From Hyphomicrobiaceae bacterium (GTDB lineage Bacteria; Pseudomonadota; Alphaproteobacteria; Rhizobiales; Xanthobacteraceae), in NCBI GenBank assembly GCA_947472885.1, contig CANJBX010000022.1, forward strand, positions 1 to 56,313: a stretch of DNA of 56,313 nt. The letters run 5' to 3'. The notes under the pieces are model-generated. The model saw only the letters and a list, made by a program, of their open reading frames with translations, was not told the DNA's origin and searched no databases. Shown here piece by piece: positions 43,959 through 56,313 of the stretch (position 1 is the stretch's first letter; each line of letters starts with the position of its first letter). Made by a program: the position numbers and the translations under genes.

Positions 43959-44264
43959 ATGTCCACTGAACTCGAAGAAGCAAAACGCCAGCTCGAGATC
44001 GCGCACGCGGTGTCCACCGCGCTTGGCCAGCTCATCAGCGACATGCTGATCGGTTACGAGCTCAAGAGTCCGCGGCAAGGACACGCGCTGGAGGAAGCGC
44101 GGACAGCGCTCGACCAGAATATCGAGAAGTTTGCGATCCAGGGCGTGGGGCCTGACGGCCAGCCCGTCGATGCCTCACGCGTGTTCCGCGCGGAGATCAA
44201 GGGCTATCTCGACAAGGCCGAGGACTTCGCGCGCTACAAGTTGAAACTACCCGCGCGAAGCTAG
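43959..44264 (+). CDS. Small soluble helical protein, function unknown
   Basis: This is a 101-residue, mostly helical protein without signal peptide or membrane segment. Typical phrases are TELEEAKRQLEIAHAVSTAL, LISDMLIGYELKS and AEIKGYLDKAEDFARYKLKL. No family or catalytic motif is recognised. It starts 21 bases after the monooxygenase stop with GGAAG upstream of the ATG, so it is probably in the same operon. Confidence 0.62.
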   Translation: MSTELEEAKRQLEIAHAVSTALGQLISDMLIGYELKSPRQGHALEEARTALDQNIEKFAIQGVGPDGQPVDASRVFRAEIKGYLDKAEDFARYKLKLPARS

Positions 44265-44319
44265 CCAATCGATGTTTGCTGCGACTTTTGCAGGGGGGCG
44301 TGCGAGCGACCAGTAGCGA

Positions 44320-44829
44320 TCAGCTACACGGCCTTCCGCCGCGCGTGGACAACCGAAACTCGATGCATTGCATCGTGATGTCGCGTACCGGCTCGCTTTC
44401 ACGCTGATAGCGATAGACCTTGCGATAAATGTCAGTCGACTCGTTACGGCCGCAAACGAGCCGATTGCGGCTGGAAATCTTGCGCGACGATTTCTCGGTC
44501 AGCGTGATAATGCGATCCGGGTTGTCGTGCTGCTTGAAGGTCATGACCGGATTGAACGCAGCATCTCCGCCTTCCGATTCATAGGTGCTGGCGGGATCGT
44601 CACCGCTTTTCACGATGCTGTCGCGATCGATCATGTCGCGTAACTTTCCGAGATCCACTCCCGCCGGCACCACGGCCAGAAAATTGCGATTGTAGGCAAC
44701 CTGCTGGTCCCCGAGCTTTCCGTCGAACTTACCTTGGCATCCCCAAGTCCAGACACCTGCCGTGGCACAAGACGGCGCGGCAATCGCAAGCGCAACCGCT
44801 CAGACGCAAACAGCGTTCTTGCTTTTCAT
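44320..44829 (-). pseudogene. Exported protein gene with an in-frame TGA in the signal peptide
   Basis: Reading from the ATG at 44829, the frame gives MKSKNAVCV, then a TGA at 44802-44800. It continues without interruption as AVALAIAAPSCATAGVWTWG and on to a stop at 44320 (170 codons in all). The interrupted hydrophobic stretch is clearly a signal peptide with a cleavage site after ATA. The mature part ends in a conserved-looking cysteine-containing tail (ITMQCIEFRLSTRGGR). A single base change at codon 10 would restore it. Translation from an internal start at 44673 would give a protein without export signal. Confidence 0.75.
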
Positions 44830-44862
44830 GGGATGACCTCGCAACGCCGCGGGCGAAGGCTA

Positions 44863-45891
44863 TCAGGTATCGCCGCCATCGTCGCCGGTGCTTGCTTCTG
44901 CCGTGCGTGGGAAGGCGATGGCGGTGCCGGCGACGGCGACCGCACATCCGAGCAGCATGTCCTTGAGGCGTTCGCCGAGCAGCGCATCGAGGGTGCTGAT
45001 GGAAGGTTCGGCGTAGCCGTACATCAGCAGGATGAACAGCGCGATCAGCGCGGTGTGTAGCCAATAACGTTGCCCGACATGGTGCGGAATGAACGGCGCG
45101 GCGATCACGGCGACTGCCAGCAATGCCCATTTCTGCGAAATCGCCGAGGCAAAGCCCCACGCAACGAGGACGCCGGCGAAGGTGCCGAGAATGCGCTCGA
45201 CGATGCGCTGGTAGCTGGAGCGCGCATCGGCCTGCATGACGATGAGCGTTGTCGTCACCACCCAGACGGCGCGGGTCGGATCGAGCGTCAGGCCGATCCA
45301 CAGCGAAGCGCCGGCAGCGGCGGCGTAAGCGAGTGCGAATCTGACCCAGCCAAGATGACTGCTGGGGCGTTGCGGCTGGGGTCCAGCAGCGGAGCGCGGC
45401 AGCGGCCCGAAAATCAGATGGTCGGCGATGCGCGACAGCGCGATGAGCGCAACCGTCGCGGCCAACAGTTCCGCGTCGAAGAAGTCGAAGATCGGCAGGC
45501 CTGCCGCAGCGGTGAACGCGACCGCGCCGTAGCGCACCGCCATCAGTAGTTCACGCCCGCCGCGCGCGGACATGCCGACGCCGAACGCGATGGCGATGAA
45601 CACCGGCCAGAAAATGAATGGCTTGCCCTCGAGCAAGTAACCGGCAGCACCGCACACGGCCATCGACGCCGCAGCGCCGGCCAGCAGCAGGAGCCGCGCC
45701 GGCAATCCTTTGTCGGTGTCGGCAAATGAGAGGGTCAGCGCGGCGATACCGCCGAGGAGGGCGGTGTTGCCGTGTCCGGTTGACGCAGCGAAGGCGACCG
45801 GCACGCCGATGTTAACCAAGAACATCGCGCCGCGGCGAAGATGGGATTTTTGCACCCGAAACGCTGTGACCTTGAAGTTTTGAAGGGTCAT
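44863..45891 (-). CDS. FUSC-family inner-membrane protein
   Basis: This 342-residue protein has two blocks of about five membrane helices (about 20-145 and 185-300). It matches the FUSC (fusaric-acid-resistance/aromatic-acid exporter) family. The second block contains AVWVVTTTLIVMQADARSSYQRIVERILGTFAG, the family hallmark around YxxxxxRxxGT. Members are proton-driven efflux components. No HlyD-type partner is nearby, so the substrate and mechanism are open. It is divergent from tRNA-Trp and lies 33 bases upstream of the broken exported-protein gene on the same strand. Confidence 0.85.
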   Translation of the reverse strand: MTLQNFKVTAFRVQKSHLRRGAMFLVNIGVPVAFAASTGHGNTALLGGIAALTLSFADTDKGLPARLLLLAGAAASMAVCGAAGYLLEGKPFIFWPVFIAIAFGVGMSARGGRELLMAVRYGAVAFTAAAGLPIFDFFDAELLAATVALIALSRIADHLIFGPLPRSAAGPQPQRPSSHLGWVRFALAYAAAAGASLWIGLTLDPTRAVWVVTTTLIVMQADARSSYQRIVERILGTFAGVLVAWGFASAISQKWALLAVAVIAAPFIPHHVGQRYWLHTALIALFILLMYGYAEPSISTLDALLGERLKDMLLGCAVAVAGTAIAFPRTAEASTGDDGGDT

Positions 45892-45912
45892 TGACTGGAA
45901 AATCGGGTTAGA

Positions 45913-45937
45913 GGAACGGACGCGCAGCTTATTCGTT
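45913..45937 (+). promoter_or_regulatory. Possible sigma-EcfG-like promoter upstream of tRNA-Trp
   Basis: GGAAC (45913-45917) and CGTT (45934-45937) are separated by 16 bases in plus orientation, in the gap between the FUSC start and tRNA-Trp (55 bases upstream of the tRNA). A stress promoter for this tRNA would be unexpected, and a chance match is quite possible. Confidence 0.3.
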
Positions 45938-45991
45938 CATATCGAGTGGTGACGAGGCCGATTTCGCGCTGTATAGAGTTCGCTGGCCGCT

Positions 45992-46067
45992 AGGGGTGTA
46001 GCTCAACTGGTAGAGCGTCGGTCTCCAAAACCGAAGGTCGCAGGTTCGAGCCCTGCCGCCCCTGCCA
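45992..46067 (+). tRNA. tRNA-Trp (anticodon CCA)
   Basis: Acceptor arms AGGGGTG and CGCCCCT pair (one G-T pair), the D arm is TAGCTCAACTGGTAGAGC, and the anticodon loop CTCCAAA carries CCA. The T loop is GTTCGAGCC, the discriminator is G and CCA is encoded. It lies directly upstream of secE, a position common for tRNA-Trp in bacteria. Confidence 0.96.
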
Positions 46068-46114
46068 AACTCCCAAATATGGCAAAACCGCTACGCCGTG
46101 CCCCTTGGCCCGGC

Positions 46115-46143
46115 TTGATTTTATGCCGCATCGGGACTACTAA
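46115..46143 (+). promoter_or_regulatory. Probable promoter of secE-nusG
   Basis: TTGATT (46115-46120) and TACTAA (46138-46143) are separated by 17 bases, about 186 bases before secE. The gap between tRNA-Trp and secE (261 bases) holds no credible gene. Read-through from tRNA-Trp is an alternative source of transcripts. Confidence 0.45.
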
Positions 46144-46328
46144 ACCGCATCGCTTGCGGCCCGGTAACGGACTTCCGCGGCGAACCTCTCCCCAAAAAAG
46201 GACCTCTGTGGTCGGTCTGTTCCTTAACGGTCGGGCGGCGAGTACCTATTTGGGCGAGTGGTGGAGTGTGCGGCGGTAGCCGTATCTGAATTTGTGCAGT
46301 TGAAAATTCCGCCGGATCGGAAACCACG

Positions 46329-46520
46329 ATGGCCAGCCCGTTCAAGTTCTTGCAGGAAGTGCGCGCCGAGACCCAGAAGGTCACCTGGCCGTCGCGCAAG
46401 GAAACCGGCATCACCACGGTAATGGTGTTCATTCTCGCCGCCGTTGCGGCGATCTTCTTTCTGGTTGCGGACCAGATCATTCGTTTCGTCGTGACCTTGC
46501 TGCTCGGTATCGCTTCGTAA
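46329..46520 (+). CDS. secE: Preprotein translocase subunit SecE
   Basis: This 63-residue protein is the short, single-span form of SecE found in most non-enteric bacteria. An amphipathic N-terminal helix carries [20 protein letters not shown], the conserved surface motif that contacts SecY. A single membrane span follows (about 30-58). It clamps the two halves of SecY in the export channel. It is 28 bases upstream of nusG, its usual partner. Confidence 0.96.
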   Translation: MASPFKFLQEVRAETQKVTWPSRKETGITTVMVFILAAVAAIFFLVADQIIRFVVTLLLGIAS

Positions 46521-46548
46521 CGCGAACAAACTTTTCGGAAACCCACTG

Positions 46549-47079
46549 ATGGCCAAGCGCTGGTATATCGTTCACGCCTACTCGAACTTCGAGAAGAAGG
46601 TTGCGGAGTCGATCCGCGATCATGCCAAGCAGCGTGGTCTCACGGATCTGTTCGAAGAGATCCTGGTGCCGATCGAGAAGGTCCAGGAAGTGCGGCGCGG
46701 CCGCAAAATCGATACCGAACGCAAGTTCTTTCCCGGCTATGTGCTGGTGAAGGTCGATCTGACCGACGAAGCGTTCCATCTCATCAAGAATACGCCGAAG
46801 GTGACGGGCTTCCTGGGCGCTGGCGACAAGCCGATGCCGATCACGGAAGCCGAAGCCAACCGCATCCTGCATCAGGTGCAGGAAGGCATCGAGCGGCCGA
46901 AACCGTCGGTTTCGTTCGAAGTCGGCGAGCAGGTTCGCGTATCGGACGGTCCGTTTGCCTCGTTCAACGGTACCGTCGAGGAAGTCGACGACGCCCGTTC
47001 GCGCCTCAAGGTCGCGGTGTCGATCTTCGGCCGCGCCACCCCGGTGGAACTGGAATTCGGTCAGGTCGAGAAGGTTTAA
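46549..47079 (+). CDS. nusG: Transcription antitermination/elongation factor NusG
   Basis: This 176-residue protein has an NGN domain (about 1-115, starting [18 protein letters not shown] and containing [13 protein letters not shown]). A KOW domain follows (about 125-176, [19 protein letters not shown]). It binds RNA polymerase across the clamp and links it to Rho or ribosomal S10. It is in the conserved order secE-nusG-rplK. The length is standard for the family. Confidence 0.97.
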   Translation: MAKRWYIVHAYSNFEKKVAESIRDHAKQRGLTDLFEEILVPIEKVQEVRRGRKIDTERKFFPGYVLVKVDLTDEAFHLIKNTPKVTGFLGAGDKPMPITEAEANRILHQVQEGIERPKPSVSFEVGEQVRVSDGPFASFNGTVEEVDDARSRLKVAVSIFGRATPVELEFGQVEKV

Positions 47080-47092
47080 TAACCTTTAATAC

Positions 47093-47312
47093 TTGACCGC
47101 GAGCCGCAGGGGCGTCACAACCCCGCGGTGAATGGCAGGCGCGTCTTTCAAAGGACACGTTTGTTGTCGAGGGGCTGGGTGCCGAAAGGCGCTTGATCTC
47201 AAATAAGGTCGTGGAAGGTGAGGCGGCTGCCAACCGTCAATATCCGCACCACGAACCCTGAACCGGCCGGCAGCGCTTTCGAGCGTAACGGCTACGCACA
47301 GGAGAAACGAAA
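47093..47312 (+). promoter_or_regulatory. rplK leader with a possible promoter
   Basis: The 233-base gap between nusG and rplK holds TTGACC (47093-47098) and a weak CACAAC (47116-47121) spaced by 17 bases. The rest is a leader of about 190 bases. Ribosomal protein L1 represses the rplKA mRNA in E. coli, so an L1 site may lie here, but I could not identify its motif with confidence. AGGAGAAACG before rplK is the ribosome-binding site. Confidence 0.3.
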
Positions 47313-47741
47313 ATGGCAAAAAAAGTTACCGGCTTCCTGAAATTGCAGGTGCCGGCGGGAGCGGCTAATCCGTCCCCGCCAATCGGACCCGCGCTCGGTC
47401 AGCGTGGTCTGAACATCATGGAATTCTGCAAGGCGTTCAACGCGCAGACCCAGAAACTCGAAAAGAATGCGCCGATCCCGGTCGTAATCACGATCTACGC
47501 GGACCGCTCGTTCACGTTCGAAATGAAGACCCCGCCGATGTCCTACTTCATCAAGAAGGCGGCGAAGGTCGAGGCCGGCTCCAAGACTCCGGGCCGCGAC
47601 AAGGCCGGCGCCATCACCAAGGCGCAGGTCAAGGAAATCGCCGAGCAGAAGATGAAGGACCTCAACTCCGACACCGTCGAGTCGGCCATGCGCATGGTTG
47701 AGGGTTCTGCCCGCTCCATGGGCATCGAGATCAAGGGGTAA
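47313..47741 (+). CDS. rplK: 50S ribosomal protein L11
   Basis: This 142-residue protein has the N-terminal flexible domain ([20 protein letters not shown], the proline-rich thiostrepton-site loop). The C-terminal RNA-binding domain carries [21 protein letters not shown] and ends [13 protein letters not shown]. It forms the GTPase-associated centre with 23S rRNA. rplA starts 5 bases after its stop codon, so the two are one translational unit. Confidence 0.98.
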   Translation: MAKKVTGFLKLQVPAGAANPSPPIGPALGQRGLNIMEFCKAFNAQTQKLEKNAPIPVVITIYADRSFTFEMKTPPMSYFIKKAAKVEAGSKTPGRDKAGAITKAQVKEIAEQKMKDLNSDTVESAMRMVEGSARSMGIEIKG

Positions 47742-47746
47742 CGGCG

Positions 47747-48454
47747 ATGACAACTCAGGGAAAACGTACAACTGCTGCCCGCGAGGGTGTTGATCGCGAA
47801 AAGCTCTACTCGATCGACGAAGCCGTGAAGATGGTCAAGGAACGCGCCAAGGCGAAGTTCGACGAGACCATTGAAATCGCCATGAACCTCGGCGTCGATC
47901 CGAAGCAGGCGGACCAGATGGTGCGCGGCGTCGTCTCGCTTCCGAACGGCTCCGGCCGCTCGCAGCGCGTCGCTGTGTTCGCACGCGGCGTCAAGGCTGA
48001 TGAAGCCCGCGCTGCCGGCGCCGACATTGTCGGTGCTGAAGACCTCGTCGAAAAGGTCAACGGCGGCACCATCGACTTCGATGCCTGCATCGCCACGCCG
48101 GATTTGATGCCGCTCGTCGGCCGTCTCGGCAAGGTGCTCGGCCCGCGCGGCATGATGCCGAACCCGAAGGTCGGCACCGTGACCATGGACGTCGCGACTG
48201 CGATCAGGGGCGCCAAGGGCGGTTCGGTCGAGTTCCGCGTCGAGAAGGCCGGCATTGTGCAGGCTGGTATCGGCAAGGCTTCGTTCGACGCCGGTAAGCT
48301 CATCGAGAACATCAAGGCGTTCGCTGACGCGGTGAACCGCGCCAAGCCGCCGGGTGCCAAGGGCGCTCACTTCATCAACCGGGTGGCCATCTCGTCAACG
48401 ATGGGTCCGGGCGTGAAGGTCGAGCCGTCGAGTGTGCTGGGTGGCGGCAACTAA
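47747..48454 (+). CDS. rplA: 50S ribosomal protein L1
   Basis: This 235-residue protein builds the ribosomal L1 stalk, which moves deacylated tRNA from the E site. Recognisable segments are [20 protein letters not shown], the [19 protein letters not shown] strand and [17 protein letters not shown]1 is also the likely repressor of its own rplKA transcript. A strong terminator follows, which separates rplKA from rplJL here. Confidence 0.98.
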   Translation: MTTQGKRTTAAREGVDREKLYSIDEAVKMVKERAKAKFDETIEIAMNLGVDPKQADQMVRGVVSLPNGSGRSQRVAVFARGVKADEARAAGADIVGAEDLVEKVNGGTIDFDACIATPDLMPLVGRLGKVLGPRGMMPNPKVGTVTMDVATAIRGAKGGSVEFRVEKAGIVQAGIGKASFDAGKLIENIKAFADAVNRAKPPGAKGAHFINRVAISSTMGPGVKVEPSSVLGGGN

Positions 48455-48481
48455 GCCTTCGCTTCACGGCTCAGGAAATAA

Positions 48482-48515
48482 AACGGCCGGCGCCAAAAGC
48501 GCCGGCCGTTTGTTT
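48482..48515 (+). terminator. Strong rho-independent terminator after rplA
   Basis: ACGGCCGGCGC (48483-48493) and GCGCCGGCCGT (48499-48509) form a perfect 11-bp stem around CAAAA, followed by TTGTTTT. It begins about 28 bases after the rplA stop and should end the secE-nusG-rplKA transcript. Confidence 0.88.
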
Positions 48516-48598
48516 TGGTGCTTCGCAAGACTGCGGTTCGCGCAACTGCGATGCAATGTGCTGCGCTTTGAAATGAGTGCCTGCGCGTGGCGCTGCGG

Positions 48599-49189
48599 TC
48601 AGCTTTGATAGTTGACGACGAAAGCCGCGGAGATGCTGGCGCTCTGGCCGTTCGCGCCATAGCCCGCCTTGCTGAGACTCTGCTGCAGCGACTGCACGAA
48701 GTCATTGAGCAGCTTCAATGCCTCGTCACTGACCGACGAAGCTGATGACGGCTGCGCGCTGGACGATTGCGAGCTGTCTGCACTGTTCAGCGCAGCCAGC
48801 AGCGGATCGGTCCCATCCGTCGTGCCTGTGCTGTCTGCAGGAGGCGGGCCACCGCCGCCATGGGCGTGATGGCCGTGTTGCCCCGCGAACACCTTGGCGA
48901 AGACGTTCTTTAATTCCTCGGCCTGATCGCTGGTCAGCTTGCCGTTATCGACTTCCGACGAAATCAGATCTTCGATTTTTGACTTGGCCTGTCCGGGAGA
49001 TGCGCGCGACGTGCCATCTGCCCTCTGGTTCTTGATGGCAGCGTCGATGTCGTCGAGCGCGCCGGTCAGTGCGTCCTGATCGTTTGCCTTGACGGTGCCG
49101 GCCTTCACCTGGGAAGCCAGCTCGGTCTTCAGGCGGTCGAGCGGGGATGGGTAGGCGGACTGACTGCTGGATACGGAACTACAGCTCAT
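48599..49189 (-). CDS. Ser-rich protein with two related helical repeats, function unknown
   Basis: This 196-residue protein sits in reverse orientation inside the ribosomal-protein cluster. Two helical segments look related: LKTELASQVKAGTVKANDQDAL (split for reference; about 18-50) and IEDLISSEVDNGKLTSDQAE (about 68-100). Both show the pattern of two helices around a G-x-(V/L)-T/K turn. A His/Gly segment (HGHHAHGGGG), a Ser/Thr linker and a C-terminal helical part follow. No family or clear signal peptide is recognised. I preferred the ATG at 49189; a longer upstream start has no support. Confidence 0.65.
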   Translation of the reverse strand: MSCSSVSSSQSAYPSPLDRLKTELASQVKAGTVKANDQDALTGALDDIDAAIKNQRADGTSRASPGQAKSKIEDLISSEVDNGKLTSDQAEELKNVFAKVFAGQHGHHAHGGGGPPPADSTGTTDGTDPLLAALNSADSSQSSSAQPSSASSVSDEALKLLNDFVQSLQQSLSKAGYGANGQSASISAAFVVNYQS

Positions 49190-49922
49190 GGGTGAAACCT
49201 CGCGTGCTGAAGGGGTGTCGAGGGCCCTTCTGGGCATCGCAGGCTGAGTTCCATCAGACACGATTATGCTTAACCGCCGGTTACCGCCTGCGACAATTTG
49301 GCATCATTATGGAGTATTTAATTACCTCTTTTAGAATGATCTCGGGGCTAAATCCTCTGCCGTCCAATAAACTTCCCGGTTCGCAGGCGGAAATAAGGGG
49401 TTGGCAAGCCGCTTCCGAGCCTTTAGATATTCCCTCACGGGCGTGCTGGCTCATTTTGTCGGCACGCCTTTGCGCGTTTTCTGAAAAACCAGCAAGGAGC
49501 AGCCTCAACCCTTTGGATTTCCTACGGGATTTATCTGAAAGGAGGAGGGTCCAAGTTCGTTTTTAGGGACGCGCATCCTGTCCGAGACTGCAGGTGCAAG
49601 GCTGTTTCGCCCAAGACGATTCCATTTGGGCAATCTGGTCGCGCTTAATTTCCTGCACAGATAGGGACTGACCATTTGTGGACCCATCCGAAGAGGATGA
49701 CGTCCGCCATGGTTCGAACCTCGGTACCTGGGTGGCGATAGCTGCTGCAGGGGACAGGCGATACGCCGGTTTGTCGGGATCTCGGTCCAGCCAAGCAGGC
49801 GAATAAGCGTCGTTCTGTCCTCTAACCGTCATCGGACGTGTCCGAAGCCGGCGCTGAAACGGAACGGCTCGTCGCAACCCGCGGCTGCCGCAAGTCAGCC
49901 GCCCAGTGAAGAAAGAGCAAAA
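49190..49922 (+). other. 733-base non-coding region upstream of rplJ (promoter and leader)
   Basis: No credible gene is seen. Short open frames on both strands lack start signals. The part near 49300-49380 is AT-rich relative to the neighbourhood (with TAGAAT near 49335 as a possible minus-10). The last 150 bases are the rplJ leader and include complementary GC-rich segments (CCGCGGCTGC and GCAAGTCAGCCG). In many bacteria L10-L7/L12 binds such a leader to repress rplJL, which is likely here but not shown. Confidence 0.45.
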
Positions 49923-50438
49923 GTGGAACGAGCGGCAAAACAAGAGTCCATCGCGTCGCTGAAGGAAGTCTTCAAGACTTCCGGCGTCGTCGTTGTGGCT
50001 CACTATGCCGGTCTCACCGTTGCCCAGATGTCGGTCCTGCGTAAGCAGGCGCGCGCAGCTGGTGCCTCGGTGAAGGTCGCAAAAAACCGTCTCGCCAAAA
50101 TCGCTCTGGAAGGTACGGACGTGGCTTCTATTTCGGCCCTGCTCAAGGGGCCGACGGTTCTTGCGTATTCGCATGATCCGATAGCCGCGCCCAAGGTTTT
50201 TGCCGATTTCGCCAAGGCGAACGAGAAGTTCGCCATTCTGGGCGGAGCAATGGGCAAGACCGCGCTGAATCCTGAAGGCGTCAAGGCGCTCGCCGCCCTG
50301 CCGTCACTGGACGAACTGCGTGCCAAGATCGTCGGCCTGATCCAGGCTCCGGCGACCAAGATCGCGCGTGTCGTCAGCGCCCCGGCGGGCAAGCTCGCCC
50401 GGGTCGTTCAGGCTTACGCTTCCAAGAGCGCTGCGTGA
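49923..50438 (+). CDS. rplJ: 50S ribosomal protein L10
   Basis: This 171-residue protein uses a GTG start. It contains [19 protein letters not shown] and [19 protein letters not shown], both typical of bacterial L10, and a C-terminal helix ([20 protein letters not shown]) that carries L7/L12 dimers. It anchors the flexible stalk to 23S rRNA beside L11. It should also repress its own mRNA together with L7/L12. rplL starts 51 bases downstream. Confidence 0.97.
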   Translation: MERAAKQESIASLKEVFKTSGVVVVAHYAGLTVAQMSVLRKQARAAGASVKVAKNRLAKIALEGTDVASISALLKGPTVLAYSHDPIAAPKVFADFAKANEKFAILGGAMGKTALNPEGVKALAALPSLDELRAKIVGLIQAPATKIARVVSAPAGKLARVVQAYASKSAA

Positions 50439-50489
50439 GGCTCCTCTTAAACGTATCGAATGGTTCGAATCTCAAAGGAAAAGTGACCA

Positions 50490-50858
50490 ATGGCTGATTT
50501 GTCGAAGATTGTTGATGACCTGTCCTCCCTGACCGTTCTTGAAGCGGCGGAACTCGCCAAGATGCTTGAAGAAAAGTGGGGCGTGTCGGCTGCTGCGGCT
50601 GTTGCCGTTGCTGCTGGTCCGGCTGCTGCCGCTGCGGTTGAAGAGAAGACCGAGTTCACGGTCGTTCTCGCTTCTGCTGGCGACAAGAAGATCGAAGTGA
50701 TCAAGGAAGTCCGCGCCCTTACCGGCTTGGGCCTCAAGGAAGCCAAGGACCTCGTCGAAGGCGCGCCGAAGAACGTCAAGGAAGGCGTGAACAAGGAAGA
50801 GGCCGAGAAGATCAAGGCGACCCTCGAAAAGGTCGGCGCCAAGGTCGAACTCAAGTAA
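50490..50858 (+). CDS. rplL: 50S ribosomal protein L7/L12
   Basis: This 122-residue protein has an N-terminal dimerisation domain ([20 protein letters not shown]), an Ala-rich hinge (about 37-52), and a C-terminal factor-binding domain ([20 protein letters not shown], then [13 protein letters not shown]). It recruits translation factor GTPases. AAAGGA precedes the ATG. A GC-rich hairpin follows before rpoB. Confidence 0.98.
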   Translation: MADLSKIVDDLSSLTVLEAAELAKMLEEKWGVSAAAAVAVAAGPAAAAAVEEKTEFTVVLASAGDKKIEVIKEVRALTGLGLKEAKDLVEGAPKNVKEGVNKEEAEKIKATLEKVGAKVELK

Positions 50859-50869
50859 TCGCGTAATAC

Positions 50870-50903
50870 CGGCGGCTGCGGGCAATAAGGTCCGCAGCCG
50901 CCG
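50870..50903 (+). terminator. Hairpin between rplL and rpoB, probable attenuator
   Basis: CGGCGGCTGCGG (50870-50881) and CCGCAGCCGCCG (50892-50903) form a perfect 12-bp stem around a 10-base loop. TACTTG follows, not a U tract. At the same place E. coli has a partial terminator that lowers rpoBC relative to rplJL. The position suggests a similar role or RNase processing. Confidence 0.5.
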
Positions 50904-51060
50904 TACTTGCCGCTTCGGCGGTGAAACTGAAATTTGGCGCCACGCGCCTGTCCGGATAGCCGCGATTGGATTGCGACTTTCCGGAGAGCCGCTCCGGTAG
51001 CCTCCGACGAAGACCGCGCTCGTATTGGGCGTCGTCGATATTCTACGGAGCAGGAGCCTC

Positions 51061-55188
<4,128 letters not shown>

Positions 55189-55232
55189 CACGATTATTGT
55201 AGCCGCCGCGTAGTGGCGGACTGACAACATCG

Positions 55233-55254
55233 CCTCCCCCGTGCGCGGGGGAGG
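55233..55254. repeat. Perfect hairpin between rpoB and rpoC
   Basis: CCTCCCCC-GTGCGC-GGGGGAGG is a perfect 8-bp inverted repeat, 45 bases after the rpoB stop. No U tract follows on the plus strand. It may be an RNase processing site or a degenerate palindromic repeat. Confidence 0.45.
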
Positions 55255-55262
55255 GAGCCTGA

Positions 55263-56313
<1,051 letters not shown>

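Noticed and set aside
46079-46279. Possible small gene between tRNA-Trp and secE
   Set aside because: There is no ribosome-binding site or protein-like character, and it overlaps the likely secE promoter.

Overview
The window is high-GC alphaproteobacterial chromosome. The right end holds the core operon secE-nusG-rplK-rplA-rplJ-rplL-rpoB-rpoC. The gene content (three stand-alone TctC/Bug solute-binding proteins, MHS-type MFS permease, DUF2336 protein, PAS_5 protein, FolE-HisI pair, CoA lyase/MaoC pair) points to Hyphomicrobiales (Rhizobiales), most likely a Bradyrhizobiaceae/Nitrobacteraceae or Xanthobacteraceae relative. This placement is inferred from gene families and synteny; no database search was made. 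I see no prophage, insertion sequence, integrase, CRISPR array, rRNA or plasmid function.

Left part (1-13.7 kb): a LapG-like transglutaminase-fold protease, a tandem PilZ protein and a PAS_5 protein lie on the minus strand. They are followed by a rhomboid protease, a CBS-domain protein, a patatin, a quinone oxidoreductase, an exported protein, a TctC protein, a large PAS-GGDEF-EAL protein and threonyl-tRNA synthetase. A perfect 22-bp dyad lies upstream of the GGDEF-EAL gene.

Middle (13.9-30 kb): two exported ClpP/crotonase-like paralogues flank yidD, and the second is broken by a single-base frameshift. Then come a second TctC protein, a SufU-like scaffold protein, folE-hisI, a CoA-lyase/PhzF/MaoC operon, a lytic transglycosylase, a DUF2336 protein, a MetE-like protein, an exported metallo-beta-lactamase-fold protein, nadK and cutA.

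Right-middle (30-46 kb): a cobalamin riboswitch sits upstream of a TonB-dependent receptor. It is followed by an LplT-like transporter, a third TctC protein, a polytopic glycosyltransferase-like protein, a small exported protein behind a sigma-EcfG-like promoter, an MHS permease, rlmB, an FAD monooxygenase and a FUSC protein. tRNA-Thr(TGT), tRNA-Tyr(GTA), tRNA-Gly(TCC) and tRNA-Trp(CCA) are interspersed, in an order resembling the enterobacterial thrU-tyrU-glyT...secE-nusG locus but without tuf.

Right end (46-56.3 kb): secE, nusG and rplKA end at a strong terminator. A reverse-strand gene and about 0.7 kb of non-coding DNA separate them from rplJL, rpoB and a partial rpoC cut by the window edge.

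Three small exported-protein genes each carry one disabling change: a frameshift near 16040, a frameshift near 40020, and an in-frame TGA at 44800-44802. These are either recent pseudogenes or sequence errors. The most system-like novelty is the exported ClpP-like paralogue pair around yidD. Most of the remainder is ordinary core genome.
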